64,000 nucleotides of DNA, from the NCBI GenBank assembly GCA_905183005.1, contig CAJJDO010000132.1, positions 248,001 through 312,000 on the forward strand. The letters run 5' to 3'. The notes beneath the pieces are model-generated. The model was given only the letters and a program-made list of their open reading frames with translations. It had not been told where the DNA came from and did not search any database. Positions 48,857-61,091 of the stretch are shown one piece after another. The stretch comes from Paramecium pentaurelia (lineage: Eukaryota; Ciliophora; Oligohymenophorea; Peniculida; Parameciidae). Position 1 is the first letter of the stretch; every line of letters starts with the position of its first letter. A program made the position numbers and the translations under genes.

Positions 48857-49988
48857 AATGATTAATAATATTATTTCAGTTTTTAATATTATTTAAAATT
48901 ATCTAAATATAATTCTATTAATTAGTTTAATTAAATTCTTTTCTAAAATCATATCAAGTAAAAACAATATAATAATTGATGAAAAGTTAAATAATCATTG
49001 ATTTACAAATTTTTTGTAAAAAATAAACTTTAATATAATAGTATTTTTGTTATTCAATAATATTAGTAATTTAAAGAGTAATTATTATAATATAGAAGAA
49101 GTATTAAATAAATGTAAAAATATTAAATTAATAGATAATTTATGAATTTTTACAGAGATATTTTTGTAAAATATTCAAAGTAAGATAAGGAAAATTATAA
49201 AATTGATAAACATACTTTAATTTTTCTTAATAGTATGACTATATAATCATCTTTAAATAAAAATCTCTCAAATTCATTTTTTTCCTAATTAAATGAACTT
49301 CGAAAATCTCTTTAATTCATTATTTTACTCCAAATTTTTCGTTATTTCCTTTTCTTTCAACAATACTGTCTTTAATATTATTACTTAAAGTCATTCAACA
49401 TTACAATCAAGTTCATATTATAGTATTTCAACTATATGACTCCTGTATATCTATATTCTTGTTCATTCTACTCTAATAATACCTTAATCATTTAAATGCA
49501 TTACAGATTAGTTACTACTTATTATTAGAATAATATCAATATTCTATATTTTGAGTTAGGATTATTGTTGTAAGTCAATTTATGGTAAGTCTATATAATA
49601 TATATGTGCATTTAAAAATCAAAAAATAAATAAGATTTAACTCAATATTTTTAATTGAATATAAATTTGATAAATATTTTTGAATTTCAATTTAATTAAT
49701 ATATCCTTTTTAGGTTTAATTGGAATTTGCTAAGATTTTTACTTTTTCTCATTATAAATAGTATAAAATTTAGACTAAATTGTTAAGAACTGTTTAAAGT
49801 CTTTTGATATTTACGAATTAAAGATTATAAATATCCAAAGTATATATACTGTAATACTTTAAATCGTCTTGTTTATGAATTTAAACTATAAATTAAATTT
49901 GTTTCCAATAAATTAATTATTATAATTCATTTTGTAGATATCTACATTTTTATTTTAAGAATTGCAAATTTTTGATTTATATTAACAT
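48857..49988. other. Gene-poor AT-rich stretch
   Basis: A TGA-free frame from about 49142 (MNFYRDIFVKYSKQDKENYK) runs over 200 codons but is Phe/Tyr/Leu-rich and unlike a known family. On the other strand a short frame near 49300-49490 reads more naturally (LLEQNEQEYRYTGVIQLKYY). Neither is called. Confidence 0.4.
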
Positions 49989-50074
49989 TCGAAAATAACT
50001 TAGTTGGTAGAACGAGGGACTGTAGAGTTAAATCAGTTATCCCCAAGTCGGTGGTTCAAATCCGCCTTTTAGGA
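49989..50074 (+). tRNA. tRNA-Tyr (GTA), intron-containing, eroded
   Basis: T arm GGTGG-TTCAAAT-CCGCC is perfect (50050-50066). Anticodon loop CTGTAGA, with GTA at 50022-50024 and a 13-nt intron (50026-50038) at the standard place after position 37; stem AGGGA/TCCCC has one A.C mismatch. The acceptor is weak (TCGAAAA/TTTTAGG, one mismatch and a G.T). The D arm (TAACTTAGTTGGTAGAACG) has two mismatches, consistent with G-to-A changes from the usual GCTC/GAGC. T-runs from about 50076 could be a Pol III terminator. It may be a pseudogene or a divergent nuclear tRNA. Confidence 0.6.
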
Positions 50075-50225
50075 GTTTTTTTTGTTTTTTTAAGAATACT
50101 TATTAAATCTCATAATTAATAATAAAATGTAGATGATCATTTCTGATAAAAATACTTTTTCTTAGGCTTTTTATATTTTAAAAAGAAAATGATGATGAGA
50201 AGAATGATAATAATAAAATAATAAA

Positions 50226-51015
50226 ATGAATATGAAAATATAGCTAGGAAGACCTAAAGTTCAATAAGGCTAAAGAGAGAAAATAATATAAATAGCCCCA
50301 GATGAATAAATTATTTACATTTACGAAGATTCTGATTGTGTTAAATTACTTAAATTATTTGCTACTCAAGGATGTAATAACATTAAAAATTTAACAAAAA
50401 ATAAAGAAGGAAAGACATGGGATAGATAATAAGTTAAAAAAATCCAACAAGCCTATTCTTAATAAAATAATAATTGCCCCAAATTTTTCTTTTTATCATA
50501 GAGATAGAAGAATTATTCATTTGAAAATTCAATTCCAGTTGATAAGAATCAATATTTAAGTATAAATTCGTGTGAATTTGATACTAAATTTAAAATCTTA
50601 ATAACAAAATTGAATATAGTTCTGAAAGAATTAGACGAATAGTTTATTTCTATAATACTAGATATATTATTACAATATACAAATTTATTTGATTGGTTGA
50701 TAGATAACAATTCATTAGCGTAATATATAGTTGAAGAATTATAAGACCCATAAAATCATATAAAATATCAATATTTAATAAAATGGTAAAACTAAAAAAA
50801 TAACTAAAGAAGTTCGAATGAAGATGGCTTTTGATAATCTTTAAAATACTAAAAGTTAAATTAATAAAAGAACTTCTAAAAAAGTTTAACAAAAGTATTA
50901 AGAATTTCTAGAAAAACAAGAAAGACATTTAAATAAAGAATATAATATGGAACCTATTGAATATTTAATTTCTAAATTAATAAGGATATTTAATAAAATC
51001 CTGGCAAAAAATTGA
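50226..51015 (+). CDS. Hypothetical protein (about 257 aa), reading frame uncertain
   Basis: Start MNMKIQLGRPKVQQGQREKI. A plausible globular start (YEDSDCVKLLKLFATQGCNN; KEGKTWDRQQVKKIQQAYSQ, faintly reminiscent of Myb/HTH helices) continues to FISIILDILLQYTNLFDWLI. The frame must change once between about 50720 and 50790 to reach the C-terminal helix (DNLQNTKSQINKRTSKKVQQ) and TGA at 51015. A 16-nt intron starting near 50729 would do this but is shorter than any other here; otherwise there is a frameshift. No family recognised. Confidence 0.45.
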
Positions 51016-51830
51016 TATTCATTATTTTTATACAATATATTTAATTATCTAATTTTATTTAATGCTATTGAAATTAAGAAAATAATAATATAAGTCTATC
51101 ATAAATTTTTTGTATTATTAGATTATTATTATTTATATCTTAAGTAATTATTCATATATATATGATTTGAATTAGTTGTAAATATCTATAATAGGGTAAT
51201 TGAAAAAAACAAATAATTTAAAATATGAAATATTATGTAAAACCTCTTAAATGATAGTTGCAAAATAAAAAAATTTAATAGGATTAAATAATGAATAATA
51301 AAGCAATAAAGTAATTCAATAAGAAAATAATTGATTTTAGTTCTATAGATTTGAATCAATATTTCTTGTCGAACGATTAGGGTATGGAAAACAGATTGAT
51401 AATTGAAGCCTTTAATCTTTGTATTATTAACTGTAATTTCGTGATCTTTTTGTTTATTAATATCAATTTACATTTATATTGATTAAAGTTTGACTTTTTG
51501 AGCATTCAAATTTTTTACCTGAAGATCTGTTAAGAAAAATCTGTCATAAAAGGCTGCGCTCTAACATTTTCTAGAATTTTTTAAAAGAATAAAGTTTGGC
51601 AATTTGAGAATGAAAATAGTGATTAATACATAAATATCGTTATAAGAAATTCAATTTATAGCATAATATAAGTAAGTTAGATTTAAATTCATTCGTTTTT
51701 CTGATTATCATACTATATTTAATATTATTTTAAAAGAAATGATCAAAAAGTAAATTTTTTGATGAAATTTGTAGGGGATATCTTTTAATTTTTGTTCTCT
51801 TACTTTCAACTAAATGAAAAAGATTTAAGT
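51016..51830. other. AT-rich, possible relic of a 5' gene part
   Basis: A frame at 51291 reads MNNKAIKQFNKKIIDFSSID then stops with no continuation. Nothing confident. Confidence 0.4.
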
Positions 51831-54040
51831 GAATACAAGAAATATTGCTGTAAATTATCAGCCTTATGAAAAATAAGTGAATTATAATTTTTATAATCAT
51901 TTATTCCAATAAATGCTAAATTATCAATAGAAATGAAAGGTTGACTTGAGACTTTCCTATATCACTTATTCGAATTTAAGGATTCTAAGTAGCATATAAA
52001 ACCTTAATAATAACATTAATTTTGTATAATCCTTTAAATCTTCAGATATTTAAAAATTCTTTCTAATGTAATTCGCTGATAAGCATAATAATAATTAATA
52101 TTTATTTAAGGATGAGATAAACCTAAAATAAATTAAATTTTGCAGAGCCAATGACATTAAAGAATACCAAGGAATATCAAATTGTTAAATGGAATTATCA
52201 CAAAAAATAATTTGAGAATACTAAAATTTTTATTACAATTATCCAGGATAATTAACTGGTGTACTCTTTCGATGGAGTAATATTAAGAAAGTTAATTATA
52301 ATTGATAAGTTTAATTAGACAAATAATATAAGATGACCCCTAGAATCTAGATATTTTGACAAATATTGAATAAATAAAACGACTTAAATGGTTAGGAGAA
52401 TATGGAATGGATAAGAGAAAATAAGGTAAGTGGGTAGCTATTTGGAATGGAGAAGTTCTCAGTGATATTGAAGGGTATTTTGAAAATGGATTTAGGAAAG
52501 GTTTATGGAAAGAACTTTTTAAAAAATATTGTAGGTAAATGCTCATTCAGAAATTTAAAAATAGTCAAGCCAAAGTTTTTGAAAGTGGAGAATACTAGAA
52601 TGATAAAAGAAGTGGAATATGGGTATATATCTATGATAACAATAAAATGTATTATTAAAAATATAATAAGTGGAGGGGGATAATATAATGAATGAGGTTA
52701 GAAGAATGGTAAATGGATTGAGTTGAGTGATGATTTTAATTGTAATTCTTAACTCCCTTATATTGGAGAATATAGAAATGGTCAAAAAGTTGGTAAATAG
52801 GATATTTGGTATAAGAATTATTAAATTGGAAAGAATGAATAAATGTAATCTTATATGGAAAAGGAAAATATTATGGTGGTTGTGGATAGTATGAAGAAAG
52901 TAATGAATAGTAAACAATTTGAAGATGGATTGAGGTTAGTGATAAGTTCAATGACTCTTCTTAAATTACTTATAATGGTGAATATAAAAAGGGAAGAAAA
53001 ATTGGTAGATGGGATATTCATTTCAAAATTACAGGAAGGAATGAGCAGATGTTAAATATACTTAAATATTATTTAAAAATATATTAGAAGTGGACAATAA
53101 AATAACGAAGGAGGTGATAAAACAAAGATTGGGAGAAAAAGTAAGATTAAGTGATAGTTTTTTTTAAGTAATTTCAAATAAAAATGTAAGATAGGACATC
53201 CAACAAGATCTAAAAGTAAGAAATGAGTAGATGTAAAAATAAATATTTTCAATTTATCAAAAAATGATATAGTGGTGGATCCTATGATGAAGAGGTGATG
53301 GGTAGAGTTGAGTGATTCTAATTCATAAGTAACTTGCATAGGCGAATATAAAAATGGGTAAAAACAGGGTAGATGGGATATGTATTATAATTATGGAGTA
53401 AATAATAGGATGTAAAATTATTAAATTAAAAATGATTTATAAATGATTCAGTGGTGGTGGATTATATGAAGATGGTGAACATGGTGTAAAGATTGGTAAA
53501 TGGATTGAGTTGAGTAATATTAATACATAACTAACTTACATAGGTGAATATAAAAAAGGGTAAAAAGTTGGTAAATGGGATACTTATTTCAATTATTTTG
53601 GAAATAAGTAGATGTAAATATAAATTATGTGAACTAGGTAGTGGTGGAGGATTATATGATGAAGAAGGTGAAGGAATTAAGATTGGAAGATGGATTGAAG
53701 TGAATGATGAGTTTTTTGATTCATCCTAAGGAACTCTTAATGGTGAATATAAAAATGGGTAAAAAGTTGGCTGATGGGATATTTATTTCAATTATGGAGT
53801 AAATAATAAGATGTAAAATAATTATTAATTATGTAATCGTTTTAGTGGGGGTGGTTCAAATGATTAAGTTAGTGTTGGGATCAAAATTTGGATATGGATT
53901 GAGATAAAGGATAATTTTAAATGGGCTTTATAAACTACTTTGAATGGAGAGTATGAAAATGGTAAGAAAATTGGGACATGGATAGAAATGCATGGTAATA
54001 TAAAAAGTAAAGAAATAAACTTTGAACATTGAATATATAT
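51831..54040 (+). pseudogene. Second decayed MORN-like/YwqK-like repeat gene
   Basis: From about 52380 on, seven GGG-centred units recur every 180-212 bp (near 52673, 52877, 53089, 53272, 53451, 53638, 53845). Unit text: GEYKNGQKVG.WDIYF, a Met codon split by an intron, then SGGGLYDEEGEGIKIGRWIE. In-frame TGA replaces GGA twice (near 52694 and 52928), one unit near 53090 is eroded (its GGG is lost) and frames drift, so it is broken. The part before 52380 (51831 onward) shows fragments of what may be its N-terminus (MKKIQVNTRNIAVNYQPYEK). The family is shared with the minus-strand array at 29803-31658. Confidence 0.6.
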
Positions 54041-54064
54041 TATTATATAAGATTAAATGTGATA
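53952..54064. repeat. 113-bp direct repeat, copy 1
   Basis: Identical to 54281-54393 (offset 329 bp). It spans the last MORN-like half-unit (ENGKKIGTWIEMHGN), its TGA and the start of the 3' flank. Confidence 0.85.
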
Positions 54065-54280
54065 TTTTAACAATATTTTTTTGAAAATGAATATATTATT
54101 CATCAAATAGATTTAATTTCCAATAATAATTACATAAATATAGTTTGAGAATTAAAAATAATTTTATGAATAATTAAATTTAAATTTCAACTTCGTCTGC
54201 CTAGATTATCTATTATTTAATTTGCCTTCAGTCAAGTAATTTCATGGTTTTTTATGTAAAAATTTGATAATGATGATTTA

Positions 54281-54393
54281 TATGAAAATGGTAAGAAAAT
54301 TGGGACATGGATAGAAATGCATGGTAATATAAAAAGTAAAGAAATAAACTTTGAACATTGAATATATATTATTATATAAGATTAAATGTGATA
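54281..54393. repeat. 113-bp direct repeat, copy 2
   Basis: Exact second copy of 53952-54064, detached from the rest of the array. Confidence 0.85.
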
Positions 54394-54543
54394 AAACACT
54401 AATAATTCTTAATTTTCAAATATAATTTTTCTAAAACTAATTTCTAATATTTTTTTGAAATTATAATTTTTGCCATTGGTATATATTGGTATATAGAGAT
54501 AAAAATGTTAATACCTTTATTTCGAAAGCTTTAAACTTAACTA

Positions 54544-55620
54544 TTGGCAAAAATTTCCTTTTTCACTATAAAATTAATCGTTATGAAATTTCAAATGAAA
54601 TTTAAGGAGTCTTCAAATAAAGAACTCAGTCTCTTGCTAGATATATTTTTCCAAAACATCTATTACATTATGTGCAATTTTATTATTAATAAATTAGACT
54701 CTATTAAAAATCTTTTCATTGTTTAAATTATACAGTTATCTATTAACAAGCCAAAATAAATTTAAATTAAATTCTATACATAATTATGGTTTTATCAATA
54801 GAAAATTATTATGTTTGAAAATCCAAAGAATTTTTTACAAATATTTTATTTTCAACCATTTAACAATTACAAAGGCTTAATAAAATAAAAAAATATCTCA
54901 TTTTCTTTAACATACTTATTTTGTGATTGCATATCTATTATGTTTCAATTTTACTAAGAAAAGTGCGCATCCTTAATCTTGAACTCTTTAAATTTATTAT
55001 AGTGTTGTAAGTGATAAATTTAGAATTTATCTAAACTCTAAAATATTAATGTATATCTTAATAATATTCTTATTCCAAAATGTATTTCTTCATGAAATTT
55101 CTAAGTTCAACTATTTCAAAATGCCGAAAATGGTTAATAAAACAAAAGGAATTCAAACGGTAGGATACTAAATTATCAGATGAAATTCTTTAAATTTTTT
55201 GAGCCTCTGAAACTACATCTATCTTTTTTGAATCTATTTATAGCCATTTAGATAAAATACTCAAATAATTCATAAGGATTTGAATAATTTCAAAAGTTAA
55301 ATAAATTGAAATTTGGAATAATTTTTTATTAAATCTCTTTTGAAGATAATTATTTTTAATGAGAAAGCTTCTAATTTAGGAACATGTAAAGGAATGGAAG
55401 TATTTAATACGCTAATAAGAAGAACGCTCGATTGCTGGATGCATAAAGATAAAGAAATGGTTCTAGAGAGTTTATTCAGTTGTTGACTGAAAAAATATAG
55501 ATTATCAAATTAGATAAAAATTTTATTCTGAAATTAGGGAAACAAAAATTTTGCAAAGATGAAAGAATGAAGTGATATAAAAAGGCAAAACAATAATCAT
55601 ATTAAGTAATCTTTTAGAAA
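54544..55620 (+). pseudogene. Possible histidine-kinase relic
   Basis: A TGA-free frame (54544-55014, 156 aa) followed by fragments in other frames. Weak likeness to the histidine-kinase core in the right order: FSLTYLFCDCISIMFQFYQE (helix before the ATPase), then KFRIYLNSKILMYILIIFL (N-box-like), then NLGTCKGMEVFNTLIRR (a ruined G2 box). Each match alone is poor, and I rest this only on order and spacing. It may be chance in AT-rich sequence. Confidence 0.28.
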
Positions 55621-55715
55621 TAAATACAAAAATGTATTTGATACCTATTTTTTATAATACTATTTAGTTTATTTTTTAGTATAATTCAATAGTTATATTA
55701 TTATGTGCTTGATAT

Positions 55716-56421
55716 TCAAATACTCAAGATTAAAAGAGCAATTGCTAATACTGAAATGATTATTGAATCCCAAGAACACCTTGAACACTCTTTACCATCC
55801 CAATGATAAAAAAGAGAGGATGAGTTCCAACAAGTATCTTTTTTTTGTACACTTGGATCAAAATCTACACATCCATTACTTCCCTTCATACAAAGTTAAT
55901 ATTTATCTCCATTAATCTTTTCCTTAGCAATTCTGCAATCAAACCATTCTGATTCACTGCATTTAAGATGAGATTAACACTTATCAATTGTTGGTTCACA
56001 TGCTGGGAAAGCAAGAAAACACTAGAAGTCATCACTTTTAGAATCTTCACAAATTTTCATTTCTTAGCATACTCCACCCTTTCGAATAAAAAGACCTTCA
56101 TTAGCTATCAAGCATAATGAAAATAAGTCTTCTGAACAGGAACCTAAATTGATATTTTATATTTCTCGGCAAGTTTAATCATTATCATCAAAATAACTTA
56201 TGATTATTATGACAATTTCCTGCTGATAATTGATCACAAGGAATAGTTTTGCATTCTTAGTTAGAAAAGTTACATATTTTATTAGCCAAACATTCGTTTT
56301 CATAAACTAATTGTTCACAAGTACACATATCTTCAAATGTTACTAATTATGATCCTTTTACATATGAAAATAGACCAATTATCAAAATGATTGTTTAAAT
56401 TTTGAAATATGATTTTTCCAT
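55716..56421 (-). pseudogene. Cys-rich secreted/anchored protein, one frameshift
   Basis: ATG at 56421: signal peptide MEKSYFKIQTIILIIGLFSY, then a Cys-rich ectodomain (MCTCEQLVYENECLANKIC; PACEPTIDKCQSHLKCSESE), ending in a hydrophobic C-terminus (WDSIIISVLAIALLILSI) of TM or GPI-signal type. Total length is one base more than 235 codons: the frame must shift between about 56165 and 56210, exactly where the second copy's sequence begins (see 57494). The frameshift may be an assembly or sequencing error rather than a real mutation. About 20 cysteines suggest disulfide-rich surface-protein folds. Confidence 0.6.
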
Positions 56422-57491
56422 TAAATTTTTATTTATCACATATTAACAAACTCAAAATGCTTTTATATCAAATTTTCGTTTAATTCTGAAAGAATTCTAT
56501 ATTTATTCAATATAATAAATTTAAAGTAGAAATTAGATATATATAAAAAATGAGTAATAATTAACTAGATTCAATTGAAATTAGGAAATAGGAATAATAA
56601 TAATGAAAAATAGTTATACTATCTACTTTTCTATTCTCAATCTAATTAGATTATTATATATTATCTTCTATTTCATTTATTTTTAAACTAAATTAGAAAT
56701 ATCAATTTTGTATTAAAAAAGAAAAAGAAAACATTTATTAAAGACTATATATGTGATTATTTAAAGTTAAATATGATTTATTTGAGTAAAACAAAAATAT
56801 TTTTGTCATATATTTTTATACATAATATATTAATATAAGTGTTTATACTTGAAAATTTAGATAACATTTAATTGATTCCTATATAGATATATATAAGAAT
56901 TTAAGTAATAGCCTTCATTTAGAATTATGATAATTGATTTTTGAGGGTGTGATAAAACTATATTAGTATCATTTTATTCATATAGAATTAACATTATTTA
57001 TAATATTAATTAAATGAGTAAAATTAATAAATTTAGATATGAATATTAATCTATTAAATTTAGATAGACATACATATAAATACCATTTAAAAGAAATTAA
57101 ATGAGAAACAAATCTACCTTATAGCCTATGGTTATCATAAAATTGATATTTAGAAAATAGTTTATATTAGAATATCTAAATAGAGTAAATTATTATATAG
57201 ATTTGTATCACATTTGGAATATGGAAAAATAAAAATATGTAGATCCTATCTTATTTTAGTAATATAAGATTATTCTAAAATAATCAAATTTCTCTTAAAT
57301 AAAAGAAATCAAAGAAGCATTTAAATACTAAACTGTTCTTAATATTAATGATTATATAAATTGGAGTATAAAGGAAGTTTTTTATTATATTAGTGAAATT
57401 TATTTATATCACTTAAATATTGTATCTAATTTGGTTGGCATTTAATAATAAGTGATGTTTGGTTATTATTCTCCCCATGGAAGATATTAAA
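56198..57491. repeat. 1.3-kb direct duplication, copy 1 (ends at an N)
   Basis: Almost base-identical to 57494-58787 (offset 1296). Copy 1 stops one base before the single N at 57492. One difference noticed: ATATCAAATTTTCG versus ATATCAAGTTTTCG. Confidence 0.9.
57014..57491 (+). CDS. Hypothetical protein, cut by the N (copy 1)
   Basis: ATG MSKINKFRYEYQSIKFRQTY, TGA-free to the N at 57492. Identical in sequence to the 58310 frame. Probably the same gene counted twice. See 58310. Confidence 0.3.
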
Positions 57492-57493
57492 NT

Positions 57494-57717
57494 TTATGAT
57501 TATTATGACAATTTCCTGCTGATAATTGATCACAAGGAATAGTTTTGCATTCTTAGTTAGAAAAGTTACATATTTTATTAGCCAAACATTCGTTTTCATA
57601 AACTAATTGTTCACAAGTACACATATCTTCAAATGTTACTAATTATGATCCTTTTACATATGAAAATAGACCAATTATCAAAATGATTGTTTAAATTTTG
57701 AAATATGATTTTTCCAT
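57494..57717 (-). pseudogene. N-terminal fragment of the Cys-rich protein (copy 2)
   Basis: Repeats the first 75 codons of 55716-56421 (signal peptide to LSAGNCHNNH) and is cut off at the N junction. It is an assembly duplicate or a truncated tandem copy, not an independent gene. Confidence 0.75.
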
Positions 57718-58787
57718 TAAATTTTTATTTATCACATATTAACAAACTCAAAATGCTTTTATATCAAGTTTTCGTTTAATTCTGAAAGAATTCTATATTT
57801 ATTCAATATAATAAATTTAAAGTAGAAATTAGATATATATAAAAAATGAGTAATAATTAACTAGATTCAATTGAAATTAGGAAATAGGAATAATAATAAT
57901 GAAAAATAGTTATACTATCTACTTTTCTATTCTCAATCTAATTAGATTATTATATATTATCTTCTATTTCATTTATTTTTAAACTAAATTAGAAATATCA
58001 ATTTTGTATTAAAAAAGAAAAAGAAAACATTTATTAAAGACTATATATGTGATTATTTAAAGTTAAATATGATTTATTTGAGTAAAACAAAAATATTTTT
58101 GTCATATATTTTTATACATAATATATTAATATAAGTGTTTATACTTGAAAATTTAGATAACATTTAATTGATTCCTATATAGATATATATAAGAATTTAA
58201 GTAATAGCCTTCATTTAGAATTATGATAATTGATTTTTGAGGGTGTGATAAAACTATATTAGTATCATTTTATTCATATAGAATTAACATTATTTATAAT
58301 ATTAATTAAATGAGTAAAATTAATAAATTTAGATATGAATATTAATCTATTAAATTTAGATAGACATACATATAAATACCATTTAAAAGAAATTAAATGA
58401 GAAACAAATCTACCTTATAGCCTATGGTTATCATAAAATTGATATTTAGAAAATAGTTTATATTAGAATATCTAAATAGAGTAAATTATTATATAGATTT
58501 GTATCACATTTGGAATATGGAAAAATAAAAATATGTAGATCCTATCTTATTTTAGTAATATAAGATTATTCTAAAATAATCAAATTTCTCTTAAATAAAA
58601 GAAATCAAAGAAGCATTTAAATACTAAACTGTTCTTAATATTAATGATTATATAAATTGGAGTATAAAGGAAGTTTTTTATTATATTAGTGAAATTTATT
58701 TATATCACTTAAATATTGTATCTAATTTGGTTGGCATTTAATAATAAGTGATGTTTGGTTATTATTCTCCCCATGGAAGATATTAAA
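57494..58787. repeat. 1.3-kb direct duplication, copy 2 (begins after an N)
   Basis: Begins with TTTATGATTATTATGAC just after the N; beyond 58787 it continues into unique sequence (GGACTACAATATTAAG). Confidence 0.9.
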
Positions 58788-59044
58788 GGACTACAATATT
58801 AAGTTACTTATTTAATAGAAGCAATTTCTTAATCAAACTACAATTAAATTTATATATTACTCATCATAATTTACTTTAGGATTTGAGCAATTAATAAATA
58901 TTTTATTATAAGCAATGCATCCTTTCTATATACAAGGATTCTCTTTTAATTTTATATTAATTATTTTCAAAGCCTCATATTCATTTACAATTTAAAAATT
59001 AAAGTCTTTTAATGTAGATGAAAAGTAGAAATCACTATTTATGA
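58310..59044 (+). CDS. Hypothetical protein (copy 2)
   Basis: TGA-free frame MSKINKFRYEYQSIKFRQTY ... FGYYSPHGRYQ, at least 160 codons before it runs antisense into the 3' end of the hybrid kinase. A 16-nt GTTACTTATTTAATAG near 58800 would end it at about 58880 instead. Tyr/Ile/Asn-rich, no motif. Unrecognised; it could be chance. Confidence 0.3.
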
Positions 59045-61091
59045 TTAAAGGAGTTTCACATATACATTTTTCTAATGGAATTTATAATTATTCTATTTGA
59101 TTAGTTAGAGACTTCAATCTTCCTGATTCCTAAAGTTTCATCATACCTTTTAATTGTGGTCTTTTAACTATTCTGTCTTCTAAAATTTATACAACTTTTT
59201 TTTCTTCATTTTTCATCACTATATATTTAATAGGTCTATTTAAATAATATATATATTTATACTTTTTTAATCTATTTAAATATAAAGTTTAATCTTCAAT
59301 TAAGTATCTTTCAATAATTTCATCTTGATTCTATTCATCTTCATCTATATTCTCATCTAAAAGAAAGAAAACATTATTCTAATCATATAACATATTTCTA
59401 AGAGTAAATGAAATTTTAGTTCCATACTCTTATGTAGTTACAATTCTTAATCCTTTACTTGCAATTTATCCATTAATTTTTTTATTAAAAAATGAAACTC
59501 CTAATATTTTAGTTAAATAATTAGCTATGAAAAGACCAGATAATTTTGTACCCATTTCATCTTTAATTAATTCTAGATTTATCCCTGTGCCTGTGTCTTG
59601 TATAGATACTTGAATACAATTTGGTCTTGCATCATTTTCAAAAGTTATACCAATAAATCCATCTTTTGTTTATTCTATACTATTCTCCATTATAATATCT
59701 ATAATTTATCTTACACGTTCTTCATCTGTAAAGAAATTTGTATTCAATTTTACTAGATTTTTAAATTAATATTTAATTGTTGGAATTCGTTATTTATAAT
59801 ATTCTTACAAATTTATCACCATTTAATCAAAATTAATTTTGTCATAATTAATTTTTAATTAATTCTATTCTAAATAACAAGATTTCATCTCAATATTTTA
59901 TATTTTAGTTGGTATAGGATAACCTTTTAATGTAGCAATCTAACGAATCTAAGATAATAGAATATTAATATCTTTATTATCTTTTGTCTCATAATTTTCA
60001 TCCTTGTTTTTCAATTAAAGTTTCATTATTTCAGAAACATCATCCAAAAATAGATAAATTTTTTTATTACGAATCAAATGAAATGAAAAATAGTACTACT
60101 TTTCCTTACTTAATTTCAATACTAATAATCCCTTTAAATAATCTTGATCTCCCTTTATTAATTCATTAAGTAACTATTCTAATTAACCCTGAGTTTACAA
60201 TCTTGGCTAGTCAGTTTATTACTATTATCTTAATTGCTATAAGGCTGGACCATTAATTAAAGAATGTAATAAATCTCCTTTTTCATTTACTCCACAAGTA
60301 GATCCAAATTTAGCTTATCTACTCAATTTAACAGTCAATTCTTTAACTGACACTTATTCCTTTCTATTAAAAACTTCTATTATCTCTAATTTTCTTAATT
60401 ATTTTTCAGCCTAAAACAAATCATTTTGACCTAATAATTTTAATGTTTCAGATGAAATATTAAGCAATTCTTTTGTTTAATCAAAAATAACAACAGGAAA
60501 TACTTTAAGATAAGATTCAAGTAAGAATTGTTATTAAAACATTCTCATTGGAGGTACTACTTCATCTAATACTTATTTAGTTTGAATCTATATAAATTTA
60601 AAAATTACATTATTTTCCAGTTAATAATCAGCATAATTCTTTAATTCTCTATCTATAACCATCACTAACTCTAAAATTATATAAACTGATGCTTTTAATA
60701 GATTGTATGCCCATCTAAATTCTTAACCTGAAACTCTAAAAGCATAATAAGTATATAAAAAGAAAAATGCTGCAAATCTAACTTTATAATCATATATAAA
60801 TAAGACCAAGATTTTTTACCAGATTATTAAGGCAAAAACAACCCAGAATTAAGAAGTATGATAAGTTCTAGCTTATCCTTCTACTATCCTCTCTACAACC
60901 AAAATTCCCATTGCAATAAGTAAACACATAAAAACGTAAGTTGTTACTCTCCCAAAAAGAAGTGGATTTTGAATCTTCTTTGGTATCACCTCACATGCTT
61001 TAAGTAATAAATATAGAACTATGCAAAGTCCACAGATTTAAAGGATCACTTAAACCAAATTTGTGAGGATATAATCACCTAAATTTGACAT
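58833..61091 (-). CDS. Hybrid histidine-kinase-like membrane protein, H-box lost
   Basis: Intronless, 752 aa. Four or five TM helices in residues 1-150 (for example VQVILQICGLCIVLYLLL). A PAS-like region lies about 190-360. The ATPase core is at about 455-560: RVRQIIDIIMENSIEQT (N box with Asn), IQVSIQDTGTGINLE (G1), KLSGLFIANYLTKILG (G2-like) and YGTKISFTL. Upstream, the position of the phospho-His reads ILLSQIRQIATLKGYPIP, with no His. The end (CETPLIINSDFYFSSTLKDF ... YNKIFINCSNP) resembles a receiver whose acidic pocket and phospho-Asp are gone, and it stops early. It may bind ATP but probably cannot do His-Asp relay. A related, more degenerate protein is at 9928. Confidence 0.75.

Noticed and set aside
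49142..49810. TGA-free frame of over 200 codons
   Set aside because: In DNA this AT-rich, TGA is rare by chance. Composition is Phe/Tyr/Leu-heavy without domain motifs.
52555..52917. Minus-strand 120-aa frame over the second MORN-like array
   Set aside because: Antisense to the clear plus-strand repeat units, a shadow.
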